Translations under genes and position numbers: made by a program
In this document: positions 44,434 through 53,033 of the stretch, one piece after another
Numbering within the stretch: position 1 is the first letter of the stretch
Layout of the letters: every line of letters begins with the position of its first letter
Source of the DNA: a virus
Reading direction: 5' to 3' (one strand)
DNA: 64,000 bases
IMG/VR virus record: IMGVR_UViG_3300023284_001411
Location: 1-64,000 of that record
The notes under the pieces: generated by a model
The model's input: only the letters and a program-made list of their open reading frames with translations
What the model was told of the DNA's origin: nothing
The model's database searches: none

Positions 44434-44745
44434 TTATTTATTATGCAACTTCGATGCCGGTTTCTTCCGGGGGTGTTCGGCCTGGAGGCGGACGATGGCC
44501 GCCCTCACGGCTTCCTCGTCGTCCCAGTCCAGGGCCTCGAGCTCCGCCCGGGTCTCCTTGGCGTCGGCCAGGATCCGTGCCCGTAGGACGACCCGCCCGG
44601 TCTCGAGGTGCGTCAAAAGGTATCCCTTACCCCCATCGAGATTTTTATGTATGCCGAGGATGCGAGTCTTGGCAACCACGTCCATTTTGACCGTTGGTCC
44701 GGCCTTTCCACCATCAATCGGAACAAAACAGTATTCAGCCTTCAT
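44434..44745 (-). CDS. Hypothetical protein downstream of primase
   Basis: 103 aa. TAATG-type overlap with the primase stop. N-terminal strands (AEYCFVPIDGGKAGPTVKMD), then KGYLLTHLETGRVVLRARIL and an acidic helix. No family recognised. Confidence 0.55.
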   Translation of the reverse strand: MKAEYCFVPIDGGKAGPTVKMDVVAKTRILGIHKNLDGGKGYLLTHLETGRVVLRARILADAKETRAELEALDWDDEEAVRAAIVRLQAEHPRKKPASKLHNK

Positions 44746-47123
44746 CAGAGTCCTCCTTCGTCGTCGTTGATCACTTCGGAGCTCGGCCAGGAGTTTCGGC
44801 CGTAGTTCTCAACCCAGAAATCCCTGCACTCCTCCAGGGGCGGAAAGACGTACCACCACGGCCGCGGAATGCTCATCGTCTTGCCGTCGGACCCCAGCGC
44901 CTCGACCGGGCTGGTCCGTTGCTGCCGCTCCGGGAAGTCCCCCGGGCAGATCTTCTTGAGGAAGCATCCCAGACGGGTGCTATTTGTCCGCCGCCCCGAG
45001 GTGAATTGGCGGGTGTAGGAGAAAAAATCATAGATCAGCTGGGCGCAGGGAATCTCTGCCACCCACCCATCATCGGTTATCTGAAGACGGCCGTCACAGA
45101 GTTTGGTGTACCACCAGTCCTCCTCCGTGGTAAAGCTGTATTGCTTCTGTTGGTTCAAGGCATCTGTCTTTGGTACTTCGCGGACGTTGAAATTCGAGAT
45201 ATCGTAGACAGTGAGGAAGTGCAAGAGAGCTTCGCGGCCACCGGAGTCGAGCTGGGCCTGGATTTTTTCGAAGTAGCTGTGATCTTCACGGTTCATGTCG
45301 CCAACGTCGAGGACGAAGTATCGCCGAGCGTCGGGTCCGGCAGGGACAACCCAATCAGCGTTCGATGCCATGATGAGCTTGATGCGATTCGGGGCCATCT
45401 CGGCGTTGACATGCTTGGGCTCTATCATTACGGTTTTTTCTGTCACAAGAGTTTTAAGGACGGACTCATGCTCCTTATCTCCGGCCCAGAAGGCCTCGTC
45501 TCCGAACAGGACGGAGCAGTCGCGTAGGTGGGCATTAAAGTTCCCGGTCAGATGCTTCGAGTTCGCGACGTGGAGGAAGTGGCAGCCCCAAAGGCTGCCG
45601 AAGGCCTCAGCGAAAAAACCCTTCCCAATACCCTCTTTGCCGCGCATGACAATGGCAGCATGTCCTTGTGAGCCGGGCTTCTGTATTGCTCGCGCCATCC
45701 AGCCCAAGAGGTAATTGTAGTGCTCCTCGTTCTCGCCGCAGACGTTCTTGCGGACATGCTCCAGGAATAGAGAACAGTCGCCCGGTCTGGCCTCGCAACT
45801 AAATCCCCTCCATAGATTATAGGCGTCAGGGTCATCTTGCCCAGGGGCAAAGATCAGCGTTTCGAACTGCCGACGATGTGGGTTGTTGAGCCACCACTTG
45901 CCCACCGGAGCGAACTGCGGGATTTTGTTCCCCTGCTTGTCCTTCTTCGACTCCACCTCGACGTACTTATTCATATAACGATTTCGGAAGTCTTCGAAGG
46001 TTTGTTTGCTTATACGGGTTCGCTTCATGGATGAATCATAGACCTCAGATACAATGCGGCACTTGTCGCCGATGTCCGAGATGACCGCGTGCTTTTCGTT
46101 CAGCTTCCGGAGCCATGGATCGATGGCCTCGTCCCGGGCGGTCTCGATCTGTTTGATGGCGTAGCGCTCGACGCCAGCTCCTTTGTCAAGGACCGACTTG
46201 GAGATACCCCATTCGGGGTCGGTGATGACCCCGTAGATCTTCTCGTCCGAGACCCCCGCCCGAACGAGATCACAGCATACGCGGAAGAGCACCTCTGATT
46301 TGGATGGGTACTTCGTCGGTTCGTCGGGGTCCTCGCCTTGGACGATCAGCATCTTGCAGTAGTCGGAGACGTCGTCGCCCAGATCCTCGACGTCGTTGAG
46401 CCGCGGGATGTTCCCAGGCACTTGGATGCGGTGTGTAGTGAAGCCCTCGGACGCTGGACCCTGGACGGCCGGCGCCTTCGTAAACTGCGCCAGGTCGTAG
46501 ACCCGTTCGGGGTGCCACTCCACTACCTGGGCGAGAGCGAGTTGCTGACCGCGTTTTCTTTTTTTTGCGTTCGGCCGGTTGAGGGTTCCCGGGAGTCTCA
46601 TGACGTGGTCGACGCTGTGGCAACTGTCCGCGTGAAAGAGGAGCTCAAGCTGGAGATTCCATCGCATGGCTTCCTCAGCCAGCGCCAGGTCACCATTGAT
46701 CATGAACGACTCGAGGAGTTTCCAGAAGCCCTGATAGCCGCCGCCGGAGTCGTGTATGCGGGTGGCCGGGGGAATGTCGCCGGGCGGGTCCTGCAGCAAG
46801 GCCAGCATCCGCGCTCGCTCCTCGTCGATGTCTTCGCCCGCCTCCGGGTCGAGGTCGACGTGGAGCCAGGCGAGCTCCTTGACGTCCTCGCGCCTGGCTT
46901 TACTCGTCAGATCGCCCATCGTTGGGTTTACGTGGTAGTAAATGTTCCGGGTCGCCCCTTGCTGGGCGAGCCACGCTGCTATCGACGTGTCGCCCTTGTG
47001 GAATGTTTTTGTGGTGATCCCTTTTTGGTCGACCTCAATTGTCGTTAGAATCCATGGCCCATCGGGAGCCCACTCCTTGAGGAAGTTGATCGCGGTTTTG
47101 TAATTTGGTTCTGGTACCATCAA
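44745..47123 (-). CDS. Replicative primase-helicase (AEP-like plus DUF5906 SF3-type)
   Basis: 792 aa. N-terminal RepB/AEP-like primase domain: LAWLHVDLDP (residues 84-93, metal-binding DxD) and a basic HSVDHVMRLPGTLNRP (residues ~169-184). C-terminal superfamily 3/DUF5906 ATPase: Walker A RGKEGIGKG (494-502), Walker B VLFGDEAFW (538-546), sensor MASNAD (585-590) and arginine-finger region PDARRYFVLDV (597-607). Primes and unwinds at the phage origin. It lies next to an HTH regulator and the RAMP-like pair. Confidence 0.9.
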   Translation of the reverse strand: MMVPEPNYKTAINFLKEWAPDGPWILTTIEVDQKGITTKTFHKGDTSIAAWLAQQGATRNIYYHVNPTMGDLTSKARREDVKELAWLHVDLDPEAGEDIDEERARMLALLQDPPGDIPPATRIHDSGGGYQGFWKLLESFMINGDLALAEEAMRWNLQLELLFHADSCHSVDHVMRLPGTLNRPNAKKRKRGQQLALAQVVEWHPERVYDLAQFTKAPAVQGPASEGFTTHRIQVPGNIPRLNDVEDLGDDVSDYCKMLIVQGEDPDEPTKYPSKSEVLFRVCCDLVRAGVSDEKIYGVITDPEWGISKSVLDKGAGVERYAIKQIETARDEAIDPWLRKLNEKHAVISDIGDKCRIVSEVYDSSMKRTRISKQTFEDFRNRYMNKYVEVESKKDKQGNKIPQFAPVGKWWLNNPHRRQFETLIFAPGQDDPDAYNLWRGFSCEARPGDCSLFLEHVRKNVCGENEEHYNYLLGWMARAIQKPGSQGHAAIVMRGKEGIGKGFFAEAFGSLWGCHFLHVANSKHLTGNFNAHLRDCSVLFGDEAFWAGDKEHESVLKTLVTEKTVMIEPKHVNAEMAPNRIKLIMASNADWVVPAGPDARRYFVLDVGDMNREDHSYFEKIQAQLDSGGREALLHFLTVYDISNFNVREVPKTDALNQQKQYSFTTEEDWWYTKLCDGRLQITDDGWVAEIPCAQLIYDFFSYTRQFTSGRRTNSTRLGCFLKKICPGDFPERQQRTSPVEALGSDGKTMSIPRPWWYVFPPLEECRDFWVENYGRNSWPSSEVINDDEGGL

Positions 47124-47437
47124 TGCCCCCAGTAGTCAATCTGCCGCTGCAAAGAGCCCTTGCCCTTTTCCATGCGGCGAAGTACCGCGTCGTGTAAACC
47201 CATGTCCTCGGCTTGCTGCCCTATGCTCTTGCCAATGCGGAGGCGGAGGACGATATAATGTTCATGGGGATCGAGGCCGCCGATATCGATGTCGGGACCC
47301 TCGACCTCGTCCTGCTCCCAGGCCGCGTAGATGTTTGGCTCTACCTTGTGGTCCTCCGCCGCCTGCTGAACAGTCGTACCGGTCCGACTGCGAAGGAGGT
47401 AAAGCTTCTCGCCGCGGGTCAAGTCTTCCTCGAGCAT
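47120..47437 (-). CDS. Small HTH protein (XRE-like)
   Basis: 105 aa. EKLYLLRSRTGTTVQQAAED and HKVEPNIYAAWEQDEVEGPD fit an XRE/Cro-type five-helix HTH, followed by a second repeat-like RLRIGKSIGQQAEDMGLHDA. Directly upstream of the primase (ATGA overlap). It may control replication-gene expression or bind the origin. Confidence 0.6.
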   Translation of the reverse strand: MLEEDLTRGEKLYLLRSRTGTTVQQAAEDHKVEPNIYAAWEQDEVEGPDIDIGGLDPHEHYIVLRLRIGKSIGQQAEDMGLHDAVLRRMEKGKGSLQRQIDYWGH

Positions 47438-47844
47438 CGCCGATCCCTTATGACTTGTCGGAATTCCTCTTCATCAAGCCCATCGTACCATACCCAGTCA
47501 GCCCAAAGTAAGAGGGACTCCTTGGTTGACTTTCCAACGAATGCGGTAGCGACTCCGCCCTCAAATAGAAGCCAATCATTCCCGACTTTCAAGAGGAGGT
47601 CCGCGACCCCGCCCGCTTCACAGCGCTTGGTGAGCCAGATCTTCTGGGCCGGGTTGAAGTGCTCGACGCGGAGGATTGTGTCCGCCCGTTTTGGCCAGGC
47701 CGCGACCGACTTGAGCTCGATCCAGCCGCCCGCGTAGTTGACGTCGGGCGTGCCGGCTCCTCCGACCCCGTTCTCCACACTGACGGCGTGCAGTGGCCGG
47801 AGGGCCTTGACTACCTTCTTTCGCATGTTCTGTTCAGAACTCAT
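47419..47844 (-). CDS. PD-(D/E)XK / VRR-NUC-like nuclease
   Basis: 141 aa from ATG 47844 (MSSEQNMRKKVVKALRPLHA). Core of the fold: GVGGAGTPDVNYAGGWIELK, i.e. G-x-P-D ... W-I-E-L-K, with Asp and Glu-x-Lys as metal-binding residues, then a conserved helix with RVEHFNPAQKIWLTKRCEAG. Related phage proteins are VRR-NUC resolvase-like enzymes. It overlaps the methylase gene. Confidence 0.75.
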   Translation of the reverse strand: MSSEQNMRKKVVKALRPLHAVSVENGVGGAGTPDVNYAGGWIELKSVAAWPKRADTILRVEHFNPAQKIWLTKRCEAGGVADLLLKVGNDWLLFEGGVATAFVGKSTKESLLLWADWVWYDGLDEEEFRQVIRDRRCSRKT

Positions 47845-48400
47845 GGTAATGCTCGATGGCCGCCTCCAATGTCCTTCCGTCGCTTTCAAGTCCCGTAGCG
47901 AACCAGCCCGGCGTCTTCTGCCGGGCGAAGAGTTCGATTCGCGGATGGTCTCCGACCAGCTTGATGATGCGGTCTCGGATCTCGGGGGGCTTCGAACTGT
48001 GGGGACGAGTGACCGGGGCTGTCACCACTTGCCGCTCAGCGGTGACGATTCTCTTCAGGCCCTTGCCTTTTCGGCCCAGGAGGACGACCTCGGCGCCGCA
48101 GCGACTCCAGAAACCGACACCGCAGAATGGATTCCCGTTTGTGTAGGTCTTATTCCAGACGAAGGGCGCCGTCACATACTTGAATCCCCACGCCTTCAAG
48201 ACGTTGAGGCAGATGTCGATCTTCGGGAACGTCGCCCACAAAAATAGGAGGGAGTCCTTATCGGCGATCTTGCCGACGTCCCAGCTCGCGATGTCCTCGT
48301 CCGTTGCCACCGTGTAGGCGTTCTCAGCCAGCCCGCCGAGCTTGCTTTTGCCGTTGTTGTAGGACCAGGGCGGGTCGGCGTAGATGATTTTGAACTTCAT
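47834..48400 (-). CDS. MT-A70-family adenine-N6 methyltransferase
   Basis: 188 aa. Catalytic D-P-P-W at residues 9-12 (KIIYADPPWSYNNG). AdoMet/target region FLWATFPKIDICLNVLKAWG, FVWNKTYTNGNPFCGVGFWS and the C-terminal ELFARQKTPGWFATGLES are typical of this family. It probably methylates adenine in phage DNA to evade restriction. ATGA overlap with the exonuclease. Confidence 0.9.
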   Translation of the reverse strand: MKFKIIYADPPWSYNNGKSKLGGLAENAYTVATDEDIASWDVGKIADKDSLLFLWATFPKIDICLNVLKAWGFKYVTAPFVWNKTYTNGNPFCGVGFWSRCGAEVVLLGRKGKGLKRIVTAERQVVTAPVTRPHSSKPPEIRDRIIKLVGDHPRIELFARQKTPGWFATGLESDGRTLEAAIEHYHEF

Positions 48401-48930
48401 GGTACCACACTTGTTATAAGGTTTGGGGGTGCATAGTGAAGGAAACTTTTCGTGTATTCAATCTCGCAGAGGATATCCGGCATGGCGCGGTGCTTCACGT
48501 CAGGCTGTGGCTTCTCGATGCTCGGGAACATGACGCGGAAGTTATTCGTCTCGAAGTGTCGGTGATGGAATAGTGCCGCCGTGCGGGGGAGGTGGACCTC
48601 GCAGAAGCGACGGTCGAAGGACGGATTCGATCCGGCGAGAGGGAGATTGTAGAACTTGTTCTGTAGAATCCACTCCCTAAACTCCCGATCGATTCGGCTC
48701 CGTATGTGACTCGTGCCGGCACGTTCGCACGCCGCGAAAAGCCCGTTCTCGATGTGCATCTTCGCAATGGAGGAATCGAAGGCGGGCAGTGCCTCGTGCC
48801 AGATGACACTCTTCCTCGAACCCAGCTGGTTTAGCGTCTGGTCTGTTACCAGTATCCCGATCTCGAGCAGCTCGTCCTTGTGTTCGTCCAGGCCAGTCGT
48901 CTCGACGTCGATCCACATTAGTCGATCCAT
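48397..48930 (-). CDS. orn: Oligoribonuclease-like DEDDh exonuclease
   Basis: 177 aa from ATG 48930 (MDRLMWIDVETTGLDEHKDE), with AAGGAAGGACACAC upstream. Motif I D-V-E (residues 8-10), motif II around GSNPSFDRRFCEVHLPR, motif III in VKHRAMPDILCEIEY (H-R-A-x-x-D). Length equals bacterial Orn (~180 aa). It degrades short oligoribonucleotides or oligodeoxynucleotides, recycling nucleotides from digested host nucleic acid. Confidence 0.85.
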   Translation of the reverse strand: MDRLMWIDVETTGLDEHKDELLEIGILVTDQTLNQLGSRKSVIWHEALPAFDSSIAKMHIENGLFAACERAGTSHIRSRIDREFREWILQNKFYNLPLAGSNPSFDRRFCEVHLPRTAALFHHRHFETNNFRVMFPSIEKPQPDVKHRAMPDILCEIEYTKSFLHYAPPNLITSVVP

Positions 48931-49670
48931 GTGTGTCCTTCCTTCCCCGGCCCATGGGCCGGAATCCAGATTGATTTGACAGTCTCGCCGACGCCCGTTC
49001 CCATACAAAGTCGGCACTTGTCGCAGGTCGTCTTCCTCCCGGCCTCGATCGAGGCGGGACAGAGAATGTTTTTTTTTAACTTTGATTCGATGGCGCTGTA
49101 CGTTTTGGTAAATGTGTGCGGAACGACGAAGAACGTCCGCCAACCCGCATCCTGCGCCTCTCGTCGTTCTTCAAGGGTGTCGACTGACGCCATGCAGATG
49201 CGGCGGAGGTCCGGATCGGCCGTCCGCCAGATGTGGGTGTACCCCGTCCAGCGGTCGGCGTGGTGAATGAGCTCCTCCCACACTCGGGTCGGCACCGCTG
49301 CGGGGTCGCCGTACGACCCCACGCGGACGGAAAGTTCCCCTAAATATTTCCAGGCTTTTGCTGCATAGCAGTAATCCCAATTTTCATCGGCATACATATA
49401 AATGCCCCGCTTGTACGCCTCCCAGATCGTCCGTGGTTCGAGGTGCGTTCGCACGTAGCACGTGCGCTCGCCGGTCTCGAGGTTGGCGCGGTAGCGACAG
49501 CCCCCGCAGATGGACTCGTCGCGCCCGTCGAAGGCCGCCTTGTGCGGCGGGACGTCTTGCAGGAGGATCCACGTGCAGAGCATCCGCCCGATCTTGATGT
49601 TGCCACCCGGCCGGGCGATAGCAACGATCGGCTCGCCGTCGATGAGGGATTCACCTTCGTAAAGAATCAT
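48918..49670 (-). CDS. Conserved Cys-rich phage protein (unknown function)
   Basis: 250 aa. N-terminus MILYEGESLIDGEPIVAIAR, then CTWILLQDVPPHKAAFDGRD and CGGCRYRANLETGERTC. Near the C-terminus CPASIEAGRKTTCDKCRLCM forms a second Cys cluster. Proteins with this order (G-x-P-I-V-A, W-I-L, D-x-x-x-C-x-x-C, CPASxEx...C-x-x-C-x-x-C) are common in phage replication modules and remain uncharacterised; they may bind an Fe-S cluster or zinc. Overlaps orn by 13 nt. Confidence 0.65.
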   Translation of the reverse strand: MILYEGESLIDGEPIVAIARPGGNIKIGRMLCTWILLQDVPPHKAAFDGRDESICGGCRYRANLETGERTCYVRTHLEPRTIWEAYKRGIYMYADENWDYCYAAKAWKYLGELSVRVGSYGDPAAVPTRVWEELIHHADRWTGYTHIWRTADPDLRRICMASVDTLEERREAQDAGWRTFFVVPHTFTKTYSAIESKLKKNILCPASIEAGRKTTCDKCRLCMGTGVGETVKSIWIPAHGPGKEGHTWID

Positions 49671-50125
49671 GCCTCGTAGACCACCTTCCCGGTTCCGGTG
49701 TCGAAGACGTGTGCCCAGGCATCAGCATCGGCACTGGCGAACACATCGTCCCAATCACCGCCGTGATTGAGGGCTCTGCCCTTCACTTCGTTTGCTACGT
49801 CTACGGCGTAGACTTGGGTGGCACCGCTGCCGACGATGTCCCAGGCACCACCGCGGGGATGGTCTCGTCGTCCGTTGCCAGCAAAAACTAAATATCGCTT
49901 TTTACAGACGTCGTCTCTCAGCGCGTTCATCCTTCTGTTAAGGTCTCTTTGTTTCTTGTCCTTGACTTCGCGCTCTCGCCGGCTCAGCTCGTCCGTGCGT
50001 TCCTTGAGCCTTGCATTCAGAGCGGCGCGGTCGTCAATAAGTTTCAGAATCTCTTCGAACTCCTCGTCGGGCGTCTCCGGGAATCGTTCGCGTAACCAGT
50101 TTTCCTTCGTCTGTACCTCGGGCAT
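49667..50125 (-). CDS. Hypothetical protein with coiled coil
   Basis: 152 aa. Residues 20-70 form a charged coiled coil (DRAALNARLKERTDELSRRE). The C-terminal half is a small beta domain (CKKRYLVFAGNGRRDHPRGG, TQVYAVDVANEVKGRALNHG). ATGA overlap downstream. Family unknown. Confidence 0.6.
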   Translation of the reverse strand: MPEVQTKENWLRERFPETPDEEFEEILKLIDDRAALNARLKERTDELSRREREVKDKKQRDLNRRMNALRDDVCKKRYLVFAGNGRRDHPRGGAWDIVGSGATQVYAVDVANEVKGRALNHGGDWDDVFASADADAWAHVFDTGTGKVVYEA

Positions 50126-50126
50126 G

Positions 50127-50213
50127 TTAGTTCCTTCCTGTAAAGGCTTCGTGGCGCCACCAGGCGCTCTCGATGGGAATCAAAAGTGTCCATCCGAACG
50201 GATTGAAAATCAA
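50127..50213 (-). CDS. Possible 28-aa peptide downstream of DNA polymerase
   Basis: TTG start at 50213. It encodes MIFNPFGWTLLIPIESAWWR plus HEAFTGRN, and its TAA lies directly before the next ATG. The only support is the open frame that fills the gap between two genes; the start is weak and no good ribosome-binding site is seen. Confidence 0.3.
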   Translation of the reverse strand: MIFNPFGWTLLIPIESAWWRHEAFTGRN

Positions 50214-50224
50214 CTCTATATGGG

Positions 50225-52117
50225 TCACTCAAGTTTTTCGGCATCACCCCACGAGGGTCCGATCTCAATGTCGACTTTGGACGGGACCAGCATCTTGACG
50301 CACGTCTCCATGATCTCGGCGCACTCCCGCGCCTCCCGAGGGATCCCCACCGTTAGATCGAGCTCGTCGTGGACCTGCAGCTGGATCCGGTGTCCGGCCG
50401 CCTCGGCCAGGACGAGGGCCAATTTCGTTTGGTCCGCGCTCGAGCCTTGGATGATCCGGTTCAGGGCCTTGTAGGCCCAGTCGTAGCCCCGCCCACCGGG
50501 CTTCTTCGGGAAGTGACAATGGCGCCCGGCCTGGGTTTTGACGATGCCGTAGGCTTCCGCCCTGATTTGGGCCTTCTTCGCCAGCTGGCGAATGAACGGG
50601 ACCTTCTCGTCGAACTCGGCCAGGACCGCGGCCCCCTCGGGGCCGGCGGCCTCGCGGACAGCGCCGTAGATCTCTTTCATCTCAGTCGGTAGGCCCAAGT
50701 TTCGGCAGAGTTTCGCGCCGCCCATCCCGTAGCAGAGGCCCAGGAAGATGATCTTTGCCTGACCCCGCTGGGCCTTGGTGGCGTCCGCGCCCCAGATCAT
50801 GCGGGCCATCATCCAGTGGTTGTCAGTGGTCGGGTCGTTCCGGTACTTCTCCGCGGCCTCCAGCGCCCGGGTGCAGTGGGTCATGGTCGCGTAGTGGACG
50901 ATCCAGCGGGGCTCCTGCTGGCTGTAGTCCAGGGCCGCCCAGAGGCCGCCCTCGTCTGGGACGTAAATGCTCCGCCATACCGAGTCCTTGGGCTGTTGTT
51001 GGAAGTTGAAGTCTGAGCTCGAGAGCCGGCCGTAGCGGGCGCCCTTGTCGTCTCCACTGTCCCTGGTGACCCGGAGCTGATTGAAGGTGCAGTGGGCGCG
51101 GCCCCGGATCAAGTGTTTACGGACGGAGTTCACGAAGTCTCGGCGGATCTTGTCGTTCTTCTTGGCCTCCAAGAATGCTTTGGCCACCGGGTGGTCGATC
51201 GCCCCGATGACGTCCTTCGCGGTGGCCGGTTGGCCGGAGGCGGTCCGGGGTAGTGCAATGCCCAGGGACATGAAGGCCCGCTCTATGAGTTTTTTCTGAT
51301 CGAGCTCCCCGAGCCCGATGGAGACGCCCGTTTCGTGCTTGATCCGGGCCAGCGCGCTCGTTTCCTTCTGGGCGTAGATCTGCTCGACCTCGTCGAGCCG
51401 GTCTTGGTCGATCCGGACCCCACGTCGCCTCATCTTGACGAGGATCGGCAGCACGCGGCTCTCGAGGTTGTAGATGTCCCATAGGCCTTGCTCGTCGATG
51501 ACGCGCTCCTGGCGGCGCAGGAGGGCCAGGGGAAGGCGTACGTCCTGCTCCGCATAGGCGCCGACGTGGCGAGCCGGGAGTTTCCAGAGGTCCTTCTTTG
51601 GGTCCAGGCCCCAAGCCCGAGCGGCGAGGCCCAGTTGGCCCTCGCTCTTTCCTGGCATCTTGTAGCGGGCGGCGATGGCGTCGAGGCTGTACTGGAACTG
51701 GTTTTCATCGATCAGGGGCTCCGCCACTTGGACGTCGCGGAAGAACTTGACCCGGGGGAAGGTCACCCTATTTTCTTCCAGGTAGTCGAGGTCGTAGGGT
51801 AGGTTCGCCCCGACAAGGATCCCCTTGAAGTTTCGGCCCTGGTCCCTGAGATATCGCCAAATGGTCTCCGGGTCCACGTTCCCGCCGGACTCGTGGTGGA
51901 TCGGGAGGTAGTGGGCCGGCCCGCGTTCGAGCGCGAAGGAGATGCCCACGACGTAGCCATCCCGCCGGACGCCGGGACCAAGCTTTATTAGCTGTGGGTC
52001 CCGGGTCTCGACGTCGACCGCCACCCGCTTGGCATCGCCCCACGACGGGAGCTCGCTCATTCTCGGAGCCTCCCAGTCGCAGGGCGGGTCAAGGTAGGGT
52101 TGCTGCACGAATGTCAT
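50225..52117 (-). CDS. polA: DNA polymerase, family A
   Basis: 630 aa, without a 5'-nuclease domain. 3'-5' exonuclease: Exo I VAVDVETRD (32-40), Exo II ILVGANLPYDLDYLEE (~100-115), Exo III region GAYAEQDVRLPLAL (~186-199). Polymerase: motif A AALDYSQQEPR (Asp397, Glu402), motif B RGQAKIIFLGLCYGMG (451-466), motif C QVHDELD (581-587, catalytic His-Asp). All catalytic residues are present. The phage replicative polymerase. ATGA overlap with the dNTP diphosphohydrolase gene. Confidence 0.95.
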   Translation of the reverse strand: MTFVQQPYLDPPCDWEAPRMSELPSWGDAKRVAVDVETRDPQLIKLGPGVRRDGYVVGISFALERGPAHYLPIHHESGGNVDPETIWRYLRDQGRNFKGILVGANLPYDLDYLEENRVTFPRVKFFRDVQVAEPLIDENQFQYSLDAIAARYKMPGKSEGQLGLAARAWGLDPKKDLWKLPARHVGAYAEQDVRLPLALLRRQERVIDEQGLWDIYNLESRVLPILVKMRRRGVRIDQDRLDEVEQIYAQKETSALARIKHETGVSIGLGELDQKKLIERAFMSLGIALPRTASGQPATAKDVIGAIDHPVAKAFLEAKKNDKIRRDFVNSVRKHLIRGRAHCTFNQLRVTRDSGDDKGARYGRLSSSDFNFQQQPKDSVWRSIYVPDEGGLWAALDYSQQEPRWIVHYATMTHCTRALEAAEKYRNDPTTDNHWMMARMIWGADATKAQRGQAKIIFLGLCYGMGGAKLCRNLGLPTEMKEIYGAVREAAGPEGAAVLAEFDEKVPFIRQLAKKAQIRAEAYGIVKTQAGRHCHFPKKPGGRGYDWAYKALNRIIQGSSADQTKLALVLAEAAGHRIQLQVHDELDLTVGIPREARECAEIMETCVKMLVPSKVDIEIGPSWGDAEKLE

Positions 52118-52578
52118 TGGGTAGCAACAATGTCGGAGGTAGATGGAGAGACGTCGACTGACACCGCGGTGAAGATCCCATCGACAAGGCCCTCGGCCTC
52201 TCGAGCCTCGACGTATTTCTCAACGGCGCTCTCCCGCCAGCGCTCCATGAGCTCGGGGTTGTTTTTCAGGGTTGTGAGCTCTTTACGCTTGAACCAGATG
52301 AGGAAAAAAGCGTTGCACGCGATGTGCGCCAAGTGGTGGAGACCCGTGTCCGAATCGAATTTCTCACCTTGCTTGATGTCGGAGATGTGCCGCAGGAGGG
52401 CGCCCCAGAATCGCTTCTCTATTTCCGGGTCTCCATCGGAAGTTTTCCAATTCTCGGCGGTATACTTCAGAGCTCCATAGGTCATGACCAATGCCACTTG
52501 CTCAATAGGTTCCCACGGCACGAGTTCCAGCCGCGGCTTTACATCATCAAACTTTAGGGTTACTTCACATGAGCCCAT
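52114..52578 (-). CDS. dATP/dGTP diphosphohydrolase-like protein (DUF5664)
   Basis: 154 aa. DVKPRLELVPWEPIEQVALV, then MTYGALKYTAENWKTSDG, LLRHISDIKQGEKFDSDTGL and HHLAHIACNAFFLIWFKRKE match DUF5664 (K-P-R-x-x-L-V-P, G-x-x-K-Y-x-x-x-N-W, RH, S-G-x-x-H-L-x-H-x-x-C-N). An all-alpha MazG-like pyrophosphohydrolase fold is likely. Proposed to edit dNTP pools next to the polymerase. Overlaps HNH2 by 19 nt. Confidence 0.8.
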   Translation of the reverse strand: MGSCEVTLKFDDVKPRLELVPWEPIEQVALVMTYGALKYTAENWKTSDGDPEIEKRFWGALLRHISDIKQGEKFDSDTGLHHLAHIACNAFFLIWFKRKELTTLKNNPELMERWRESAVEKYVEAREAEGLVDGIFTAVSVDVSPSTSDIVATQ

Positions 52579-53033
52579 GTTCTTTTTCCTTGTATATTTG
52601 CTACTGATGATTTACAGATGCCAAATGTTTTTGCAATTTCTCTTTGACCTATGAATTTTTCTAACCTACGAATCATCCTAACGTCGTCGTTAGTCAGATG
52701 AGTCAGATGGTGCTTCTCCCCTACAGGAAAACTATTTGGTTTCCTCCTTACTCGATCCAGACTGTTAGTTTTAGAAGTTCCGGCGTATAGGTGGTCTGGG
52801 TTTACACAACCAGGGTTATCACACTTATGACAGATTATTGCTCCTTCAGGTATTGGCCCAACGAAGAATTCGTAAGACCTTCGATGGGCAAGTATGTTCC
52901 CACCAGCTCCACATGCCCCATACCCTGCTGGGGTCCTTTTACTCCCCAACCATTGCCAGCAAGTGTGACCGGCTGAGCATGCTGACCAATCTATTCGGTC
53001 ATAAAAACTTTGAATCAATAGCTCTTTTCTCAT
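52560..53033 (-). CDS. HNH homing endonuclease (paralogue of 24573 gene)
   Basis: 157 aa. HNH core LAHRRSYEFFVGPIPEGAII, then CHKCDNPGCVNPDHLYAGTS. The C-terminal HTH is RMIRRLEKFIGQREIAKTFG ending in TWAHV, matching the W-G-H-V end of the other HNH protein. It is wedged between two nucleotide hydrolase genes with ATGA/19-nt overlaps, so it has become embedded in the operon. AT-rich relative to its neighbours. Confidence 0.9.
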   Translation of the reverse strand: MRKELLIQSFYDRIDWSACSAGHTCWQWLGSKRTPAGYGACGAGGNILAHRRSYEFFVGPIPEGAIICHKCDNPGCVNPDHLYAGTSKTNSLDRVRRKPNSFPVGEKHHLTHLTNDDVRMIRRLEKFIGQREIAKTFGICKSSVANIQGKRTWAHVK

